Under the pieces are notes generated by a model that saw only the letters and a program-made list of their open reading frames with translations, searched no databases and had not been told where the DNA came from. Positions 52,736-61,587 of a DNA stretch of 64,000 nt are shown one piece after another. Positions within the stretch are counted from its first letter, which is position 1, and each line of letters begins with the position of its first letter. The translations under genes were made by a program, and so were the position numbers. This DNA comes from Candidatus Magnetocorallium paracelense (GTDB taxonomy: Bacteria; Nitrospirota; Thermodesulfovibrionia; Thermodesulfovibrionales; Magnetobacteriaceae), in the NCBI GenBank assembly GCA_029001845.1, contig JAREWP010000083.1, forward strand, positions 35,880-99,879, in the 5' to 3' direction.

Positions 52736-54252
52736 TAAACCTCCTGAGTAACTCTGAGAACTTCCGATATCGTTGTCAGACCTGCTTTTACTTTATCTGC
52801 GCCGCAGGAGAGGAGCGTACTCATTCCCTCTTCGATGGCAGTTTTTCTCATCTCTGAAGCATCGATATTTCTGATTATGCTTCTTTTAATTACATCGTTT
52901 ACAGGAAGGAGCTCATAAATTCCGCTTCTGCCGTGAAAACCGGCGCCGCCGCATTGTTCGCACCCCTTACCTTCAAAAAGTTCGATTTCTCCGGTCAGGC
53001 CGATCGACGCGAGTTCGTCATGGCTTACGTCATTATTATCGGCCATTGCTTTACAATGAGGGCAGATAACCCTCACAAGCCTTTGCGCAAGTACGCCCCT
53101 AAGGGTTGAAGCAAGCAGAAAGCCCTCTATACCCATCTCTATAAGCCTTGTCACGGCGCTTGGCGCGTCATTTGTATGGAGTGTGGAAAACACAAGATGG
53201 CCGGTTAGCGCCGACTGTACGGCTATCTCGGCAGTGTCAAGGTCCCTGATCTCACCGATCATTATTATGTCGGGGTCCTGTCTGACAATATGCCTGAGCG
53301 TGCTTGCGAAATTCAGACCGATTTGGGTTTTTACCTGAATCTGATTTACGCCTTTGAGATTATATTCCACAGGGTCCTCGACTGTAATAATCTTTTTTTC
53401 AGGAGTGTTGATCTTATTGAGGGCGCCGTACAGTGTCGTTGTCTTACCGCTTCCTGTCGGGCCTGTGACCAGTACAATGCCATGTGGTTTCTTAATTAAG
53501 CTGTTGAATTGAGACAACATATCGGTTGGAAAGCCAAGAGTTTCCAGGTCTATGACGATACTTTCCTTGTTCAGGAGCCTCATTACCACGCTTTCACCAT
53601 GCAATACAGGAACCGTGGATACCCTCATATCTATCTCTTTGCCGGCTATTTTTAATCTGATCCTTCCGTCCTGAGGCAACCTTCGCTCGGCGATGTTCAG
53701 TTTCGCCATAATCTTGATTCTCGATACAATGGCAGGCTGTAGTTTTTTCGGAGTCGATTCTACATCGTTTAAAACACCGTCTATTCTGTATCTCACTTTG
53801 AGCTCGTCTTCAAAAGGCTCTATGTGAATATCACTTGCCCTGCCTTCGACTGCCCTGGATATCATGATATTAACGAGTTTTATAATAGGCGCTTCAGAAG
53901 CCAGGTCTTTCAGATGGCCCACATCCTCCTCAAAGTCATCGGAAATATCTATTGTCGTATCGTCGATATCTTCGATGATCTTGTTGATAGTCGCCTCTCT
54001 TCCGTAAAACCTCTCGATATACTCTCTGATATCGGATTCCCTTGCGGCAGTGGCTTCTATCTCGTACCCGGTAGCCACCTGTAGAGCGTCGATAACACTG
54101 AAATCGAAAGGATCCGCCATTATAATCCTGAGCAGACCGCTCCTTATCTCCTGCGGCACGATTAGATTTCTGCTGATAAAACGAGAAGAAACCCCGTCCA
54201 GTACTATAGGCACTTTTGGAAAATTATCTAACTCAAGATATTCTTGTTCCAT
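52735..54252 (-). CDS. gspE: Type II secretion/type IV pilus assembly ATPase GspE (first copy)
   Basis: About 505 residues from the ATG at 54252 (EQEYLELDNFPKVPIVL). An in-frame ATG at 54321 would add residues encoded by repeat-like DNA and is less likely. GPTGSGKTTTLYGALN is Walker A, DPDIIMIGEIRD Walker B, and STLHTNDA the His box. A four-cysteine zinc site is present (CPHC and CEQCGGAGFHGR). It hydrolyses ATP to drive pseudopilus assembly. It is followed by gspF with a one-base overlap. A second GspE-like protein is encoded at 55729. Confidence 0.93.
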   Translation of the reverse strand: MEQEYLELDNFPKVPIVLDGVSSRFISRNLIVPQEIRSGLLRIIMADPFDFSVIDALQVATGYEIEATAARESDIREYIERFYGREATINKIIEDIDDTTIDISDDFEEDVGHLKDLASEAPIIKLVNIMISRAVEGRASDIHIEPFEDELKVRYRIDGVLNDVESTPKKLQPAIVSRIKIMAKLNIAERRLPQDGRIRLKIAGKEIDMRVSTVPVLHGESVVMRLLNKESIVIDLETLGFPTDMLSQFNSLIKKPHGIVLVTGPTGSGKTTTLYGALNKINTPEKKIITVEDPVEYNLKGVNQIQVKTQIGLNFASTLRHIVRQDPDIIMIGEIRDLDTAEIAVQSALTGHLVFSTLHTNDAPSAVTRLIEMGIEGFLLASTLRGVLAQRLVRVICPHCKAMADNNDVSHDELASIGLTGEIELFEGKGCEQCGGAGFHGRSGIYELLPVNDVIKRSIIRNIDASEMRKTAIEEGMSTLLSCGADKVKAGLTTISEVLRVTQEV

Positions 54253-54552
54253 TATGTCAAAAAGATTATTCTCACACAAGGACACTAAGTCGCAAAGCAA
54301 AGAAACATTCATTATGAGCAACCGTTGATGAAACGAAATCGAAAATGAAAAAACTTTATGTCTTTGTATGAGTTATATGTTTGTACTATATATTGATTTG
54401 CTACATTTTCAGTAACTGCACAACATGATATAATGTCAGAGATCAGTTGAAGGGAAAGGGAGCTTTTTTATTGAATGTCATGAGTATAATTGGCATCCCT
54501 ACCCTTTTAGGAGTTCCTACCGTGAAAAAAGGTAAATCTCATTAAGCAGACC

Positions 54553-54582
54553 ACCGATCCCTGATCTCTGTGAACAGTTACC
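54553..54582. repeat. Inverted-repeat partner downstream of asd
   Basis: The reverse complement of these 30 bases (beginning GGTAACTGTTCACAG) closely resembles 55638-55660 (GGTAACCGTTCACAGGGATC) on the other side of asd, so the gene is bracketed by inverted copies of a short repeat. Confidence 0.5.
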
Positions 54583-54590
54583 TTTCTCCC

Positions 54591-55607
54591 TTATATACTA
54601 ATCAATTTTTCTGCTATCTGTACGGCATTCAAAGCGGCGCCTTTTCTGAGATTGTCCGAAACAATCCACATGTTAAGGCCGTTTTCCACTGTATCGTCCT
54701 CACGGACCCTGCCTACATAGACTTCATCTTTTGATGCACAGTCAAAGGGGAGGGGATAAACATTTTTTTCGGGAGCGTCGAAAACGACAATTCCTTCAGC
54801 CTCGGACATGATCGCCCTGGCGTCGTTAGCGGTAAGTTTATATACTGTCTCGATATTCAGGCTCTCCGAATGACCTCTGTACACAGGAAGTCTGACTGCC
54901 GTTGCAGTGACTTTTATCGAATCGTCTCCCATGATCTTTTTTGTCTCGTTCACCATCTTCATCTCCTCTTTGGTGTAACCGTTTTCCAGAAACACGTCAA
55001 TATGGGGGAGACAATTGAATGCTATCTGATAGGGGTAAACATTACATTTAATCTCTTTAAAACTCAACAGATTGCCTGTCTGCTCTGTGAGCTCATCCAT
55101 TGCATCCTTCCCTGTTCCCGAAACGGCCTGATAAGTGGAAACTACGACTCTTTTTACAACGGCCTCATCGTGTATAGGTTTCAATACAACAACCATCTGA
55201 ATTGTAGAGCAGTTTGGATTCGCTATAATGCCTTTATGTTTATTAATATCGTCTGGGTTCACTTCTGGTACTACAAGGGGTATTTCGGGGTCCATTCTCC
55301 AGGCGCTCGAGTTATCCACTACTACGCAGCCGCTTTCTGCGGAAATGGGAGCAAAGTGTTTACTCCTCTCTGCGCCGGCGGAAAAAAGAGCTATGTCTAT
55401 GCCTTTAAAAACATCTTCTTTAAGCAACTCGACCTTTATTTCTTTGCCATTATATTCGAGCGTTTTACCTGCCGATCTTTCAGATGCAAAGAGGCGCAAC
55501 TGCTCTATTGGAAACTTTCTCTCCGAAAGGATCGATATCATCTCATTGCCGACAGCTCCGGTAGCCCCGACCACTGCAACTGTATACTTCTCTTTCTTCT
55601 TTAACAT
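54591..55607 (-). CDS. asd: Aspartate-semialdehyde dehydrogenase
   Basis: 338 residues. VAVVGATGAVGNEMISIL binds NADP, IANPNCSTIQMV carries the catalytic Cys, and VYRGHSESLNIE holds the conserved His region. It reduces aspartyl-4-phosphate to the semialdehyde on the way to lysine, diaminopimelate, threonine and methionine. The length matches the bacterial family. It lies between two GspE-type genes on the same strand, without functional connection to them. Its start has AGGAGG upstream on its strand. Confidence 0.96.
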   Translation of the reverse strand: MLKKKEKYTVAVVGATGAVGNEMISILSERKFPIEQLRLFASERSAGKTLEYNGKEIKVELLKEDVFKGIDIALFSAGAERSKHFAPISAESGCVVVDNSSAWRMDPEIPLVVPEVNPDDINKHKGIIANPNCSTIQMVVVLKPIHDEAVVKRVVVSTYQAVSGTGKDAMDELTEQTGNLLSFKEIKCNVYPYQIAFNCLPHIDVFLENGYTKEEMKMVNETKKIMGDDSIKVTATAVRLPVYRGHSESLNIETVYKLTANDARAIMSEAEGIVVFDAPEKNVYPLPFDCASKDEVYVGRVREDDTVENGLNMWIVSDNLRKGAALNAVQIAEKLISI

Positions 55608-55637
55608 AAAAACAATTTCCTCCTGATAAAAAGTATT

Positions 55638-55660
55638 GGTAACCGTTCACAGGGATCGGT
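55638..55660. repeat. Inverted-repeat partner upstream of asd
   Basis: GGTAACCGTTCACAGGGATC is the counterpart of the inverted copy at 54553-54582. A related, more diverged stretch (GACCTCAGAGCCCTGTAAAC) follows at about 55697-55716. Confidence 0.5.
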
Positions 55661-55728
55661 GATCGGAAATCGGCTTGCTATATTTAACCGGTCACTGACC
55701 TCAGAGCCCTGTAAACAGTTTTCATATA

Positions 55729-57525
55729 TTATATCAAATGTCCTGTCACTCTGATTACCTCCTCAAAAGTTGTTTCTCCCTTTAAAAATCTCTCTATAGC
55801 ACACTCTCTAAGTGTAATAAGTCCCTCTTTTTTTGCAATATCTCTGATTTCCGTAGGATTCGCCGTACTGTTTATGGCTGTCTTGATATTCTCCGATATC
55901 TCTATCACCTCAAAAATTCCCGTTCTTCCTATATAACCTGTTCCCCTGCACTGGGAGCAACCGGCGCCTGTTGAAACCGAAACGTCTCCCAGCTTCTCAT
56001 AATCCATTCCAAGGGAAATACACTCCTGTCTGGTAATCCTGTATTGTTCCGTACAGTGGGGACAAACCCTTCTGACCAGTCTCTGAGCTACAACACCAAT
56101 TAAAGTAGAATGTATGAGAAAGGCCGGTACACCAAGATCCAGAAGCCTGGTAATACTGCTGGGAGCGTCGTTCGTATGTAGAGTGGAAAAGACGAGATGT
56201 CCTGTAAGGGCGGCCTGAATAGCGTTTTCCGCTGTTTCGAAATCTCTTATCTCTCCAACCATTATAATATCGGGGTCCTGTCTGAGTATGGTTCTAAGGG
56301 AGCTGGCGAATGTAATATCGATTTGGGGTTGTATTGCCGTTTGGTTGAATTCGCCATAAACCATTTCAATGGGATCTTCTATTGTTGTGAGATTGACCTC
56401 CGGCGTGGCCAGAGTCTTTAATGCCGAATAGAGTGTCGTTGTTTTCCCGCTTCCCGTAGGTCCTGTAACAAGCATCAGGCCATGGGGCGCACTTAAAAAA
56501 TTATTTACAAGGCTTAGCTCCCTGTCGAGAAAGCCGAGATCGCTAACCTCCTGCATAAGAATCATGGGATCGAAAATCCTTATTACAACTTTTTCGCCGA
56601 AGGCCACGGGAAGCGTGGAAACACGGAGCTCTATCTCCTTTCCTTCATGATCGGTTTTAATTCTTCCGTCCTGAGGTCTCCTTTTTTCTGCGATGTCCAT
56701 TCTGGAAAGGGTTTTAATTCTCGATACAAGAGCAGGGTGAACGGATTTTGGCATCTTGTGAATCGTGTGGAGTATGCCGTCTATCCTGAATCTTATCGAA
56801 CTGTGGTCCCTTTTCGGTTCTACATGGATATCCGAGGCCCGCTGCGAATATGCATAGTGCAATAAATACTCAGTCGCATTAATGACATGTTGATCCGTAC
56901 CGTCCAGGTCGGATATGGATTTGAGTCTCACATATTGCTCAAGGTTGCCAAGGTCGGTTCTTGAAGTCAACTCTTCATGAGCTGCTGCAACGGAAGATTT
57001 AAAACCGTAAAACTCGGTGACAATCCTCATTATGTCGCTCTTTGTAGAGACGACAATATCTATATCGTATTTTCTGGACTGTTTAATACCGTCAATACCT
57101 TCACGCTCAAAAGGATTGGCCGTGGCGATCTTCAGGGTATTCCCGGTAACCTCCAGTGTAATAAGCTGATGTTTAATGGCGTATGGTCTTGTGATTATCT
57201 TTGTCACCATATCGGAGTCCAGTTTCAGGGGGTCGATTTTCAGAAAAGGCAGCTTCATGTATTTTGCCACCGCTTTCATAATAAGCTCTTCCGAGAGATA
57301 TTCCTCTTTGGACGCAGGCAACGGAATTTTCAGGTAATCTATAATATCGATTATAGATATATCGGGCTGAATCAGTCTGCCCTTTCTTGTTACGGCGCCG
57401 CTCAGTTTCCTTAGTTTGGCGCGATAGATATCCTCTTTTGCAAGGATGTTGTCGATCTGCTCTTTTTTCAAATATCCTGCAGAGAGAATAATTTTTAAAA
57501 TTAACTGTTTAATTTTGTCTTCCAT
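55729..57525 (-). CDS. GspE/PilB-type assembly ATPase (second copy)
   Basis: 598 residues. The N-terminus (EDKIKQLILKIILSAGYLKK) is longer than in the first copy and includes an MshEN/GspE_N-like region (YMKLPFLKIDPLKLD). GPTGSGKTTTLYSALK is Walker A, DPDIIMVGEIRDFETAENA Walker B with the following helix, and the zinc site is CPHC and CSQCRGTGYIGR. It resembles PilB/GspE and would power pilus or pseudopilus assembly. Having two such ATPases suggests two related machines, or one used for pili and one for secretion. No other machine part lies directly beside it. Confidence 0.92.
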   Translation of the reverse strand: MEDKIKQLILKIILSAGYLKKEQIDNILAKEDIYRAKLRKLSGAVTRKGRLIQPDISIIDIIDYLKIPLPASKEEYLSEELIMKAVAKYMKLPFLKIDPLKLDSDMVTKIITRPYAIKHQLITLEVTGNTLKIATANPFEREGIDGIKQSRKYDIDIVVSTKSDIMRIVTEFYGFKSSVAAAHEELTSRTDLGNLEQYVRLKSISDLDGTDQHVINATEYLLHYAYSQRASDIHVEPKRDHSSIRFRIDGILHTIHKMPKSVHPALVSRIKTLSRMDIAEKRRPQDGRIKTDHEGKEIELRVSTLPVAFGEKVVIRIFDPMILMQEVSDLGFLDRELSLVNNFLSAPHGLMLVTGPTGSGKTTTLYSALKTLATPEVNLTTIEDPIEMVYGEFNQTAIQPQIDITFASSLRTILRQDPDIIMVGEIRDFETAENAIQAALTGHLVFSTLHTNDAPSSITRLLDLGVPAFLIHSTLIGVVAQRLVRRVCPHCTEQYRITRQECISLGMDYEKLGDVSVSTGAGCSQCRGTGYIGRTGIFEVIEISENIKTAINSTANPTEIRDIAKKEGLITLRECAIERFLKGETTFEEVIRVTGHLI

Positions 57526-57686
57526 AATCCTTCATGTATTCCCTCTTAATTAAAAAAAGGGGGGGATGGTGTTGTCGTTAAAAAAAAGACTATGCATATT
57601 CTTTAAACTTTCTATCTAATGAAAAAAAAAGCTGCAATAAAGTAAAATACAAAACAATATGAAGATATATCAAATCCGGAGGTAAT

Positions 57687-57860
57687 ATGTCTATAAAAAA
57701 AGAACTTCTCGATATTATGGCCTGTCCTAAGTGCAAAGGTGATATCCATCTTTCCGAAAAAGAAGACGGTCTGATTTGCGACGCCTGTCGCCTTTTTTAC
57801 CGCATACAGGACGGGATTCCGGTAATGCTCATCGACGAAGCGACTCCTTTAGATAAATAG
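57687..57860 (+). CDS. Trm112/YcaR-like small zinc-ribbon protein
   Basis: 57 residues translated from ATG 57687, preceded by GGAGG. The sequence IKKELLDIMACPKCKGD, then LICDACRLFYRIQDG and IPVMLIDEA, matches the Trm112 (UPF0434) family. Four cysteines (CPKC, CDAC) form a zinc site. Trm112 proteins partner with and stabilise methyltransferases in eukaryotes and archaea; bacterial ones are little studied. It is a lone plus-strand gene amid minus-strand genes. Confidence 0.85.
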   Translation: MSIKKELLDIMACPKCKGDIHLSEKEDGLICDACRLFYRIQDGIPVMLIDEATPLDK

Positions 57861-57914
57861 TCAAACTGTTCAGTCGAGTCCGGAGTCAGAATTCAGGAGA
57901 CAGAAGTCAGGATG

Positions 57915-58283
57915 CTACTTTCCTCCTTCTCTTGTTTTCTTCATTTCTTTATTCAACTCATATTCTATAAAAGCTATTTTTTGATTCAGCTCTTTAACCT
58001 TTCCCTTCAGGTCAGAGGTGACAATTGAGAAGCAGATCACCGTCGTTATCAAAATTATTATCATAAAAACAATGATAAGTATCGGCGGATAGCCGATATT
58101 GAGCAGCTTCGCCAATGGATTAATAATAATATCGGCATATGCTCCGCAGGCAACGAGAATGCCGACAATAAACCAGAGTATAGAGAGTTCCTCCCTGAAT
58201 CTTCTTCTCCTGACAAGCTCGAATGTGAGAAGGAATATCGTCAAACCAATAAGAAATATAAGCCCCCTGGCCCCTGTGGACAT
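57915..58283 (-). CDS. DUF2304 membrane protein
   Basis: 122 residues with about three membrane spans (GLIFLIGLTIFLLTFELV; LSILWFIVGILVACGAYA; PILIIVFMIIILITTVICF) and a charged C-terminal helix. ELVRRRRFREELSILWF is the DUF2304 signature. It follows the glycosyltransferase gene by 1 nt on the same strand, a pairing common in bacteria, where DUF2304 proteins are thought to assist polyprenyl-phosphate glycosyltransferases. That role is inferred. Confidence 0.9.
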   Translation of the reverse strand: MSTGARGLIFLIGLTIFLLTFELVRRRRFREELSILWFIVGILVACGAYADIIINPLAKLLNIGYPPILIIVFMIIILITTVICFSIVTSDLKGKVKELNQKIAFIEYELNKEMKKTREGGK

Positions 58284-58284
58284 A

Positions 58285-58986
58285 TTAAGACCTCCTTAAA
58301 ATCACCATGATGATCGCAAGAAACATCTTGATTACATACAGTACAGGTTTGAATCCGCTGTGCATGGATGAACCGATTCTTCGTTCGTACATTTTCACCT
58401 GTGTTTCAACGATTTTAAAACGTTTTTTGTGGAGGAGCATAATGATGTTGGCATCGGGATAATCCAAGGGGTAATTGTCCCCCCTTGCAAGGAAGGAGTA
58501 GACATTTCTGGAAAGCAACTGGTAACCCGATGTAGGATCGGTTATCGTGACTCCTGTATAAAATCTGGTTATACGGGAGAGCATGAAAATTCCAATTTTT
58601 TTTAATATGCCCACATTAAAAACATCTCCGCTTATGAACCTCGATCCTATCACCATATCGGCATCTGTCGCAAGCTTTGCCTTAACCAGGGTCCTTATAC
58701 ATTCCGGATCGTGCTGATTGTCTGCGTCTATTGTTACTACAAAATCGTAACCCCTCTTAACGGCCAGTCTGAAACCTGTCTGTAAAGCCCCTCCGTATCC
58801 GAGGTTAAAGGTATGGCTTATCACGTCGGCGCCCTTTTGATTCGCAATATAACGTGTTTTATCTGTAGAGGCGTCATCTATAACAACAATATCCGCATCG
58901 GGCGCGTTTTTGTTGATCCCCTCTATAACGGAGCCAATACTGCTTTCTTCATTAAAAGCAGGAACAATAACAAGAAACTCACTCAT
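58285..58986 (-). CDS. Glycosyltransferase family 2, polyprenyl-phosphate mannosyltransferase-like
   Basis: 233 residues. LVIVPAFNEESSIGSVIEGI starts the GT-A fold, VVIDDASTDKT binds the nucleotide, and VTIDADNQHDPE is the metal site. FISGDVFNVGILKKIGIFML and TDPTSGYQLLSRNV are typical of dolichyl/undecaprenyl-phosphate sugar transferases. It lacks the extra C-terminal membrane domain of some relatives; the neighbouring DUF2304 protein may replace it. The two genes form one unit. Confidence 0.92.
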   Translation of the reverse strand: MSEFLVIVPAFNEESSIGSVIEGINKNAPDADIVVIDDASTDKTRYIANQKGADVISHTFNLGYGGALQTGFRLAVKRGYDFVVTIDADNQHDPECIRTLVKAKLATDADMVIGSRFISGDVFNVGILKKIGIFMLSRITRFYTGVTITDPTSGYQLLSRNVYSFLARGDNYPLDYPDANIIMLLHKKRFKIVETQVKMYERRIGSSMHSGFKPVLYVIKMFLAIIMVILRRS

Positions 58987-59004
58987 AATTGGTTATCCTG
59001 ACCC

Positions 59005-59748
59005 TTAATCCCCTATCTCCACAATCATAACAGGCCGATCTTCAAGATAATTGATTACTTCGTTTATATGAGCCCCTTCTTTCACAAAAAAGACTCTTCC
59101 CCCCCTTTCGTCTCCATATTCCTTTATGAAAGGTATACGCATATAACCGGACTGCAACGAAGCGATATAGCCGGTCGTGTAATCGGGATTGTCCGATACG
59201 CAGAGTTCGGCTATTATATCATGGCAGGATGTTGTTTTTGAGGCTAAAATCAGTGCTTCCCTGACTCTGTGATTATTTATCCCTTGATCGGCCAGCTTTT
59301 CTTTCAGTTTACTCTCTGCTTCAGGCGATATGCCGAGCATAGATACACGAACTCCCCTCTCCTGCACATTATCGAGTCTGACGCCTGTTACCATGTCTAA
59401 AAGAGCTGCACCCCTCATTTCCGTTCCTTTAAAAATAGTGTCACAGGCCTTTGAGATTACATTTTCGTCTATGCCAAGGCTACCAAGGATAGCCACTATT
59501 TCCTCCCCGGCTTCCAGGTTATTTTTTACATGGCAGGTGTGTAATGGAAGTGTTTTAAGGGATAAAGGCAGTGATGTTAGAGATTCAATTTTCAGGTTTA
59601 CTCTGTCCGGCATTCCCTTACCATGGTTCATGGCTCTGGAGATAAAAAGCGCACCTCTTTCAGCCAGCTCGTTTATATCGAATATTCCCTCGGCCCCTGA
59701 TATATGCCTGTTCCCGTTGGATGCTCTCATCTTTATACTGTACATCAT
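59005..59748 (-). CDS. bioW: 6-carboxyhexanoate-CoA ligase (pimeloyl-CoA synthetase)
   Basis: 247 residues. YSIKMRASNGNRHISGAEGI, RGAALLDMVTGVRLD, ERGVRVSML, REALILASK and AELCVSDNPDYTTGYIASL all match BioW, including the basic and acidic residues of its ATP and pimelate sites. It makes pimeloyl-CoA for biotin synthesis. bioB is upstream on the same strand but is separated by two copies of the long-hairpin repeat. BioF, BioA and BioD are not in view. Confidence 0.94.
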   Translation of the reverse strand: MMYSIKMRASNGNRHISGAEGIFDINELAERGALFISRAMNHGKGMPDRVNLKIESLTSLPLSLKTLPLHTCHVKNNLEAGEEIVAILGSLGIDENVISKACDTIFKGTEMRGAALLDMVTGVRLDNVQERGVRVSMLGISPEAESKLKEKLADQGINNHRVREALILASKTTSCHDIIAELCVSDNPDYTTGYIASLQSGYMRIPFIKEYGDERGGRVFFVKEGAHINEVINYLEDRPVMIVEIGD

Positions 59749-59782
59749 GTCTGCGTCTCAATGTGGTAGATTTTCACGTACG

Positions 59783-59942
59783 TTTATCCCGAAAATAACC
59801 GGCATCGTGCCGGAAGGAGCAGCAATGTCCTGCCAAAACAAGCTGAAACTCGCAGACTCAAACACCACCTTGTTTTGGCAGGACATTGCTGCTCCTTCTT
59901 AACCATTTTCATGCTTTGTGGTGACTCGGAGAGTCATGGACG
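59783..59942 (+). repeat. Long-hairpin repeat, copy 4 (perfect stem)
   Basis: The arms pair over all 30 positions. The outer arm reads GGAGCAGCAATG with GCTCC on the far side, whereas copy 2 has GCAGCAGTGATG with its own matching partner, so pairing is kept despite sequence change. CGGCATCGTGCCG adds a small hairpin before the first arm. It is directly followed by copy 5, sharing the boundary motif. Confidence 0.9.
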
Positions 59943-60114
59943 TTTGCTCCGAAAATAGACTAATGCGAACCGGAATCAGTAGCAATATTCTGCCAAAACA
60001 AGCTGAAACTCGTAAACTCAAACACCACCTTGTTTTGGCAGAACATCACTGCTGATTCTATCCATTTTCATGCTTTGTGGTGAGGTGGCGCGGTGGTTCA
60101 TGGACGTTTACTCC
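59943..60114 (+). repeat. Long-hairpin repeat, copy 5 (tandem with copy 4)
   Basis: The outer arms read GAATCAG and CTGATTC, again a paired change relative to copy 2 (GAAGCAG and CTGCTTC). Four inner positions mismatch; three of them would be wobble pairs in the minus-strand RNA. Loop end CACCAC and tail ATTTTCATGCTTTGTGGTGA are intact. The tandem spans most of the bioB-bioW gap. Confidence 0.88.
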
Positions 60115-60190
60115 TGTCATTATGCCTGTTTTTATTAAGTGTATAAGCCGGGCAAGGTAGTGTCTTTCTATGCGATTCGGTCAGAATGCG

Positions 60191-61165
60191 TTAATCTGAC
60201 TTGTACGTCAACCCCAACGCCTCGATTAACTCGATATCGTCCTCCGATGGTCCTCCGAGGGTGGTCAAATAATTACCTGTTAAGAGTCCGTCGGCGCCGG
60301 CTGCAAATACAAATGCGTTAAGTGGGCCCAGAGTAAGATGTCGTCCTCCACAGATTCTTATTTCTCTGTCAGGAAGAATAAACCTGAAAATACTGATTAT
60401 CTTTAATGCTTCAAGGGGACTAAGTTTCGCTGTGCCTGCCATGGGGGTGCCCTCTATTGGCGTGAGGAAGTTTATTGGTATCGAATCTGCTCCTGTTTCT
60501 TTTAGTAAAAAAGCCATATCCAATCTGTCTTCCCAAGACTCTCCAAGACCGAATATTCCTGCCGAACATAGAGATAATCCTGCTTCCGATACAGCATAAA
60601 TGGTATTCAGTTTTTCTTTGTAACTGTGAGTGGAGCACATATAGGGGAAAAATCTTTCCGAGGTTTCAAGGTTGTGGTGATATCTGTGAAGCCCCGCTTC
60701 CTTTAGGAATAAAAGCTCCTCCCTGTTTAATAAACCAAGAGTGGCGCATGGCAGAAGGCCGGCTTCTTTTACTTCCGAAATCATGGACCCTATAGACAAA
60801 AGTTCTCTCCCGGAAGGTTTACGCCCGCCGGTTACTATACAGAATCTCCTTGCCCCCCTTTCTTTGGAGTCTTTGGCTGCTTCTATGACCTCGTCTTTGC
60901 TCTTTAGCGGATATTTCTCAAAGTGCGCACTGCTTTTGGATGACTGCGCACAATAAGAACAATCTTCGGAGCAGCCCCCTGACTTTGCATTAATAATGGA
61001 ACAGAGATCGATCTTGTTTTTTTTAAAATGATTTCTCACAGCATTGGCTGCAGAGAAGAGATCGAAAAGGGAAGCCTCTTCCGTATCGAGCAACAGTTTA
61101 ATATCATCCCTGTTAACTGCGTAGCCGGTTATTACTCTATCTCTTATTTGGGATATATTTTTCAC
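60191..61165 (-). CDS. bioB: Biotin synthase
   Basis: 324 residues. CSEDCSYCAQ (C65, C69, C72) binds the radical SAM 4Fe-4S cluster. YHHNLETSERFFP and FGLGESWEDRLDMAFLL are BioB signatures. GGRHLTLGPLNAFVFAAGAD lies near the end with the conserved arginine/cysteine set for the 2Fe-2S cluster. It inserts sulphur into dethiobiotin. It is the first gene toward bioW, but the repeat pair between them may interrupt the transcript. Confidence 0.95.
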   Translation of the reverse strand: MKNISQIRDRVITGYAVNRDDIKLLLDTEEASLFDLFSAANAVRNHFKKNKIDLCSIINAKSGGCSEDCSYCAQSSKSSAHFEKYPLKSKDEVIEAAKDSKERGARRFCIVTGGRKPSGRELLSIGSMISEVKEAGLLPCATLGLLNREELLFLKEAGLHRYHHNLETSERFFPYMCSTHSYKEKLNTIYAVSEAGLSLCSAGIFGLGESWEDRLDMAFLLKETGADSIPINFLTPIEGTPMAGTAKLSPLEALKIISIFRFILPDREIRICGGRHLTLGPLNAFVFAAGADGLLTGNYLTTLGGPSEDDIELIEALGLTYKSD

Positions 61166-61352
61166 GGCAAGTATTATACACTATAATGATTGATAGGAAT
61201 TTGCTTTTAGAAAGCTTATGAGAAGAATACCAAAAAGAGGAATAGAAGTCAACTATCTTTTACATTTGAGATATGTGCTCTGCTGTGATCAGTAATTAAG
61301 GGGAAAATTGAGAAAAATGGTTAAGGTGAAGATTTTTTAGAGAAAAGAGATA

Positions 61353-61534
61353 ATGTTTAAAGCAAAAAAGTCGGAAAACAGGGCAAAAAACCCCTATCTT
61401 TGAAGCTTAATGGAAACGTAATCTTTGATCTTGAGGACATTGAAAGTTGGCTAAAGGACTGCAAAAAAGAGGGCGAAACAGGTTATAATACCAAGACTCA
61501 GACCAGAAGCCTCGGAAGGAGAGGTGGAATTTAG
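61353..61534 (+). pseudogene. Remnant of an excisionase-like helix-turn-helix (HTH_17) gene
   Basis: From ATG 61353 the frame reads MFKAKKSENRAKNPYL and stops; shifting frame gives LKLNGNVIFDLEDIESWLKD, the second half of an excisionase-type DNA-binding domain, ending at 61534. A one-base frameshift near 61395-61404 joins them. It is most likely part of the same dead integrative element as the integrase fragment that follows. Confidence 0.65.
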
Positions 61535-61587
61535 TGGGGCTATACCGCAGAGGTAAAAGTTGTCGGTTCAGTATACAATTTAATGTA

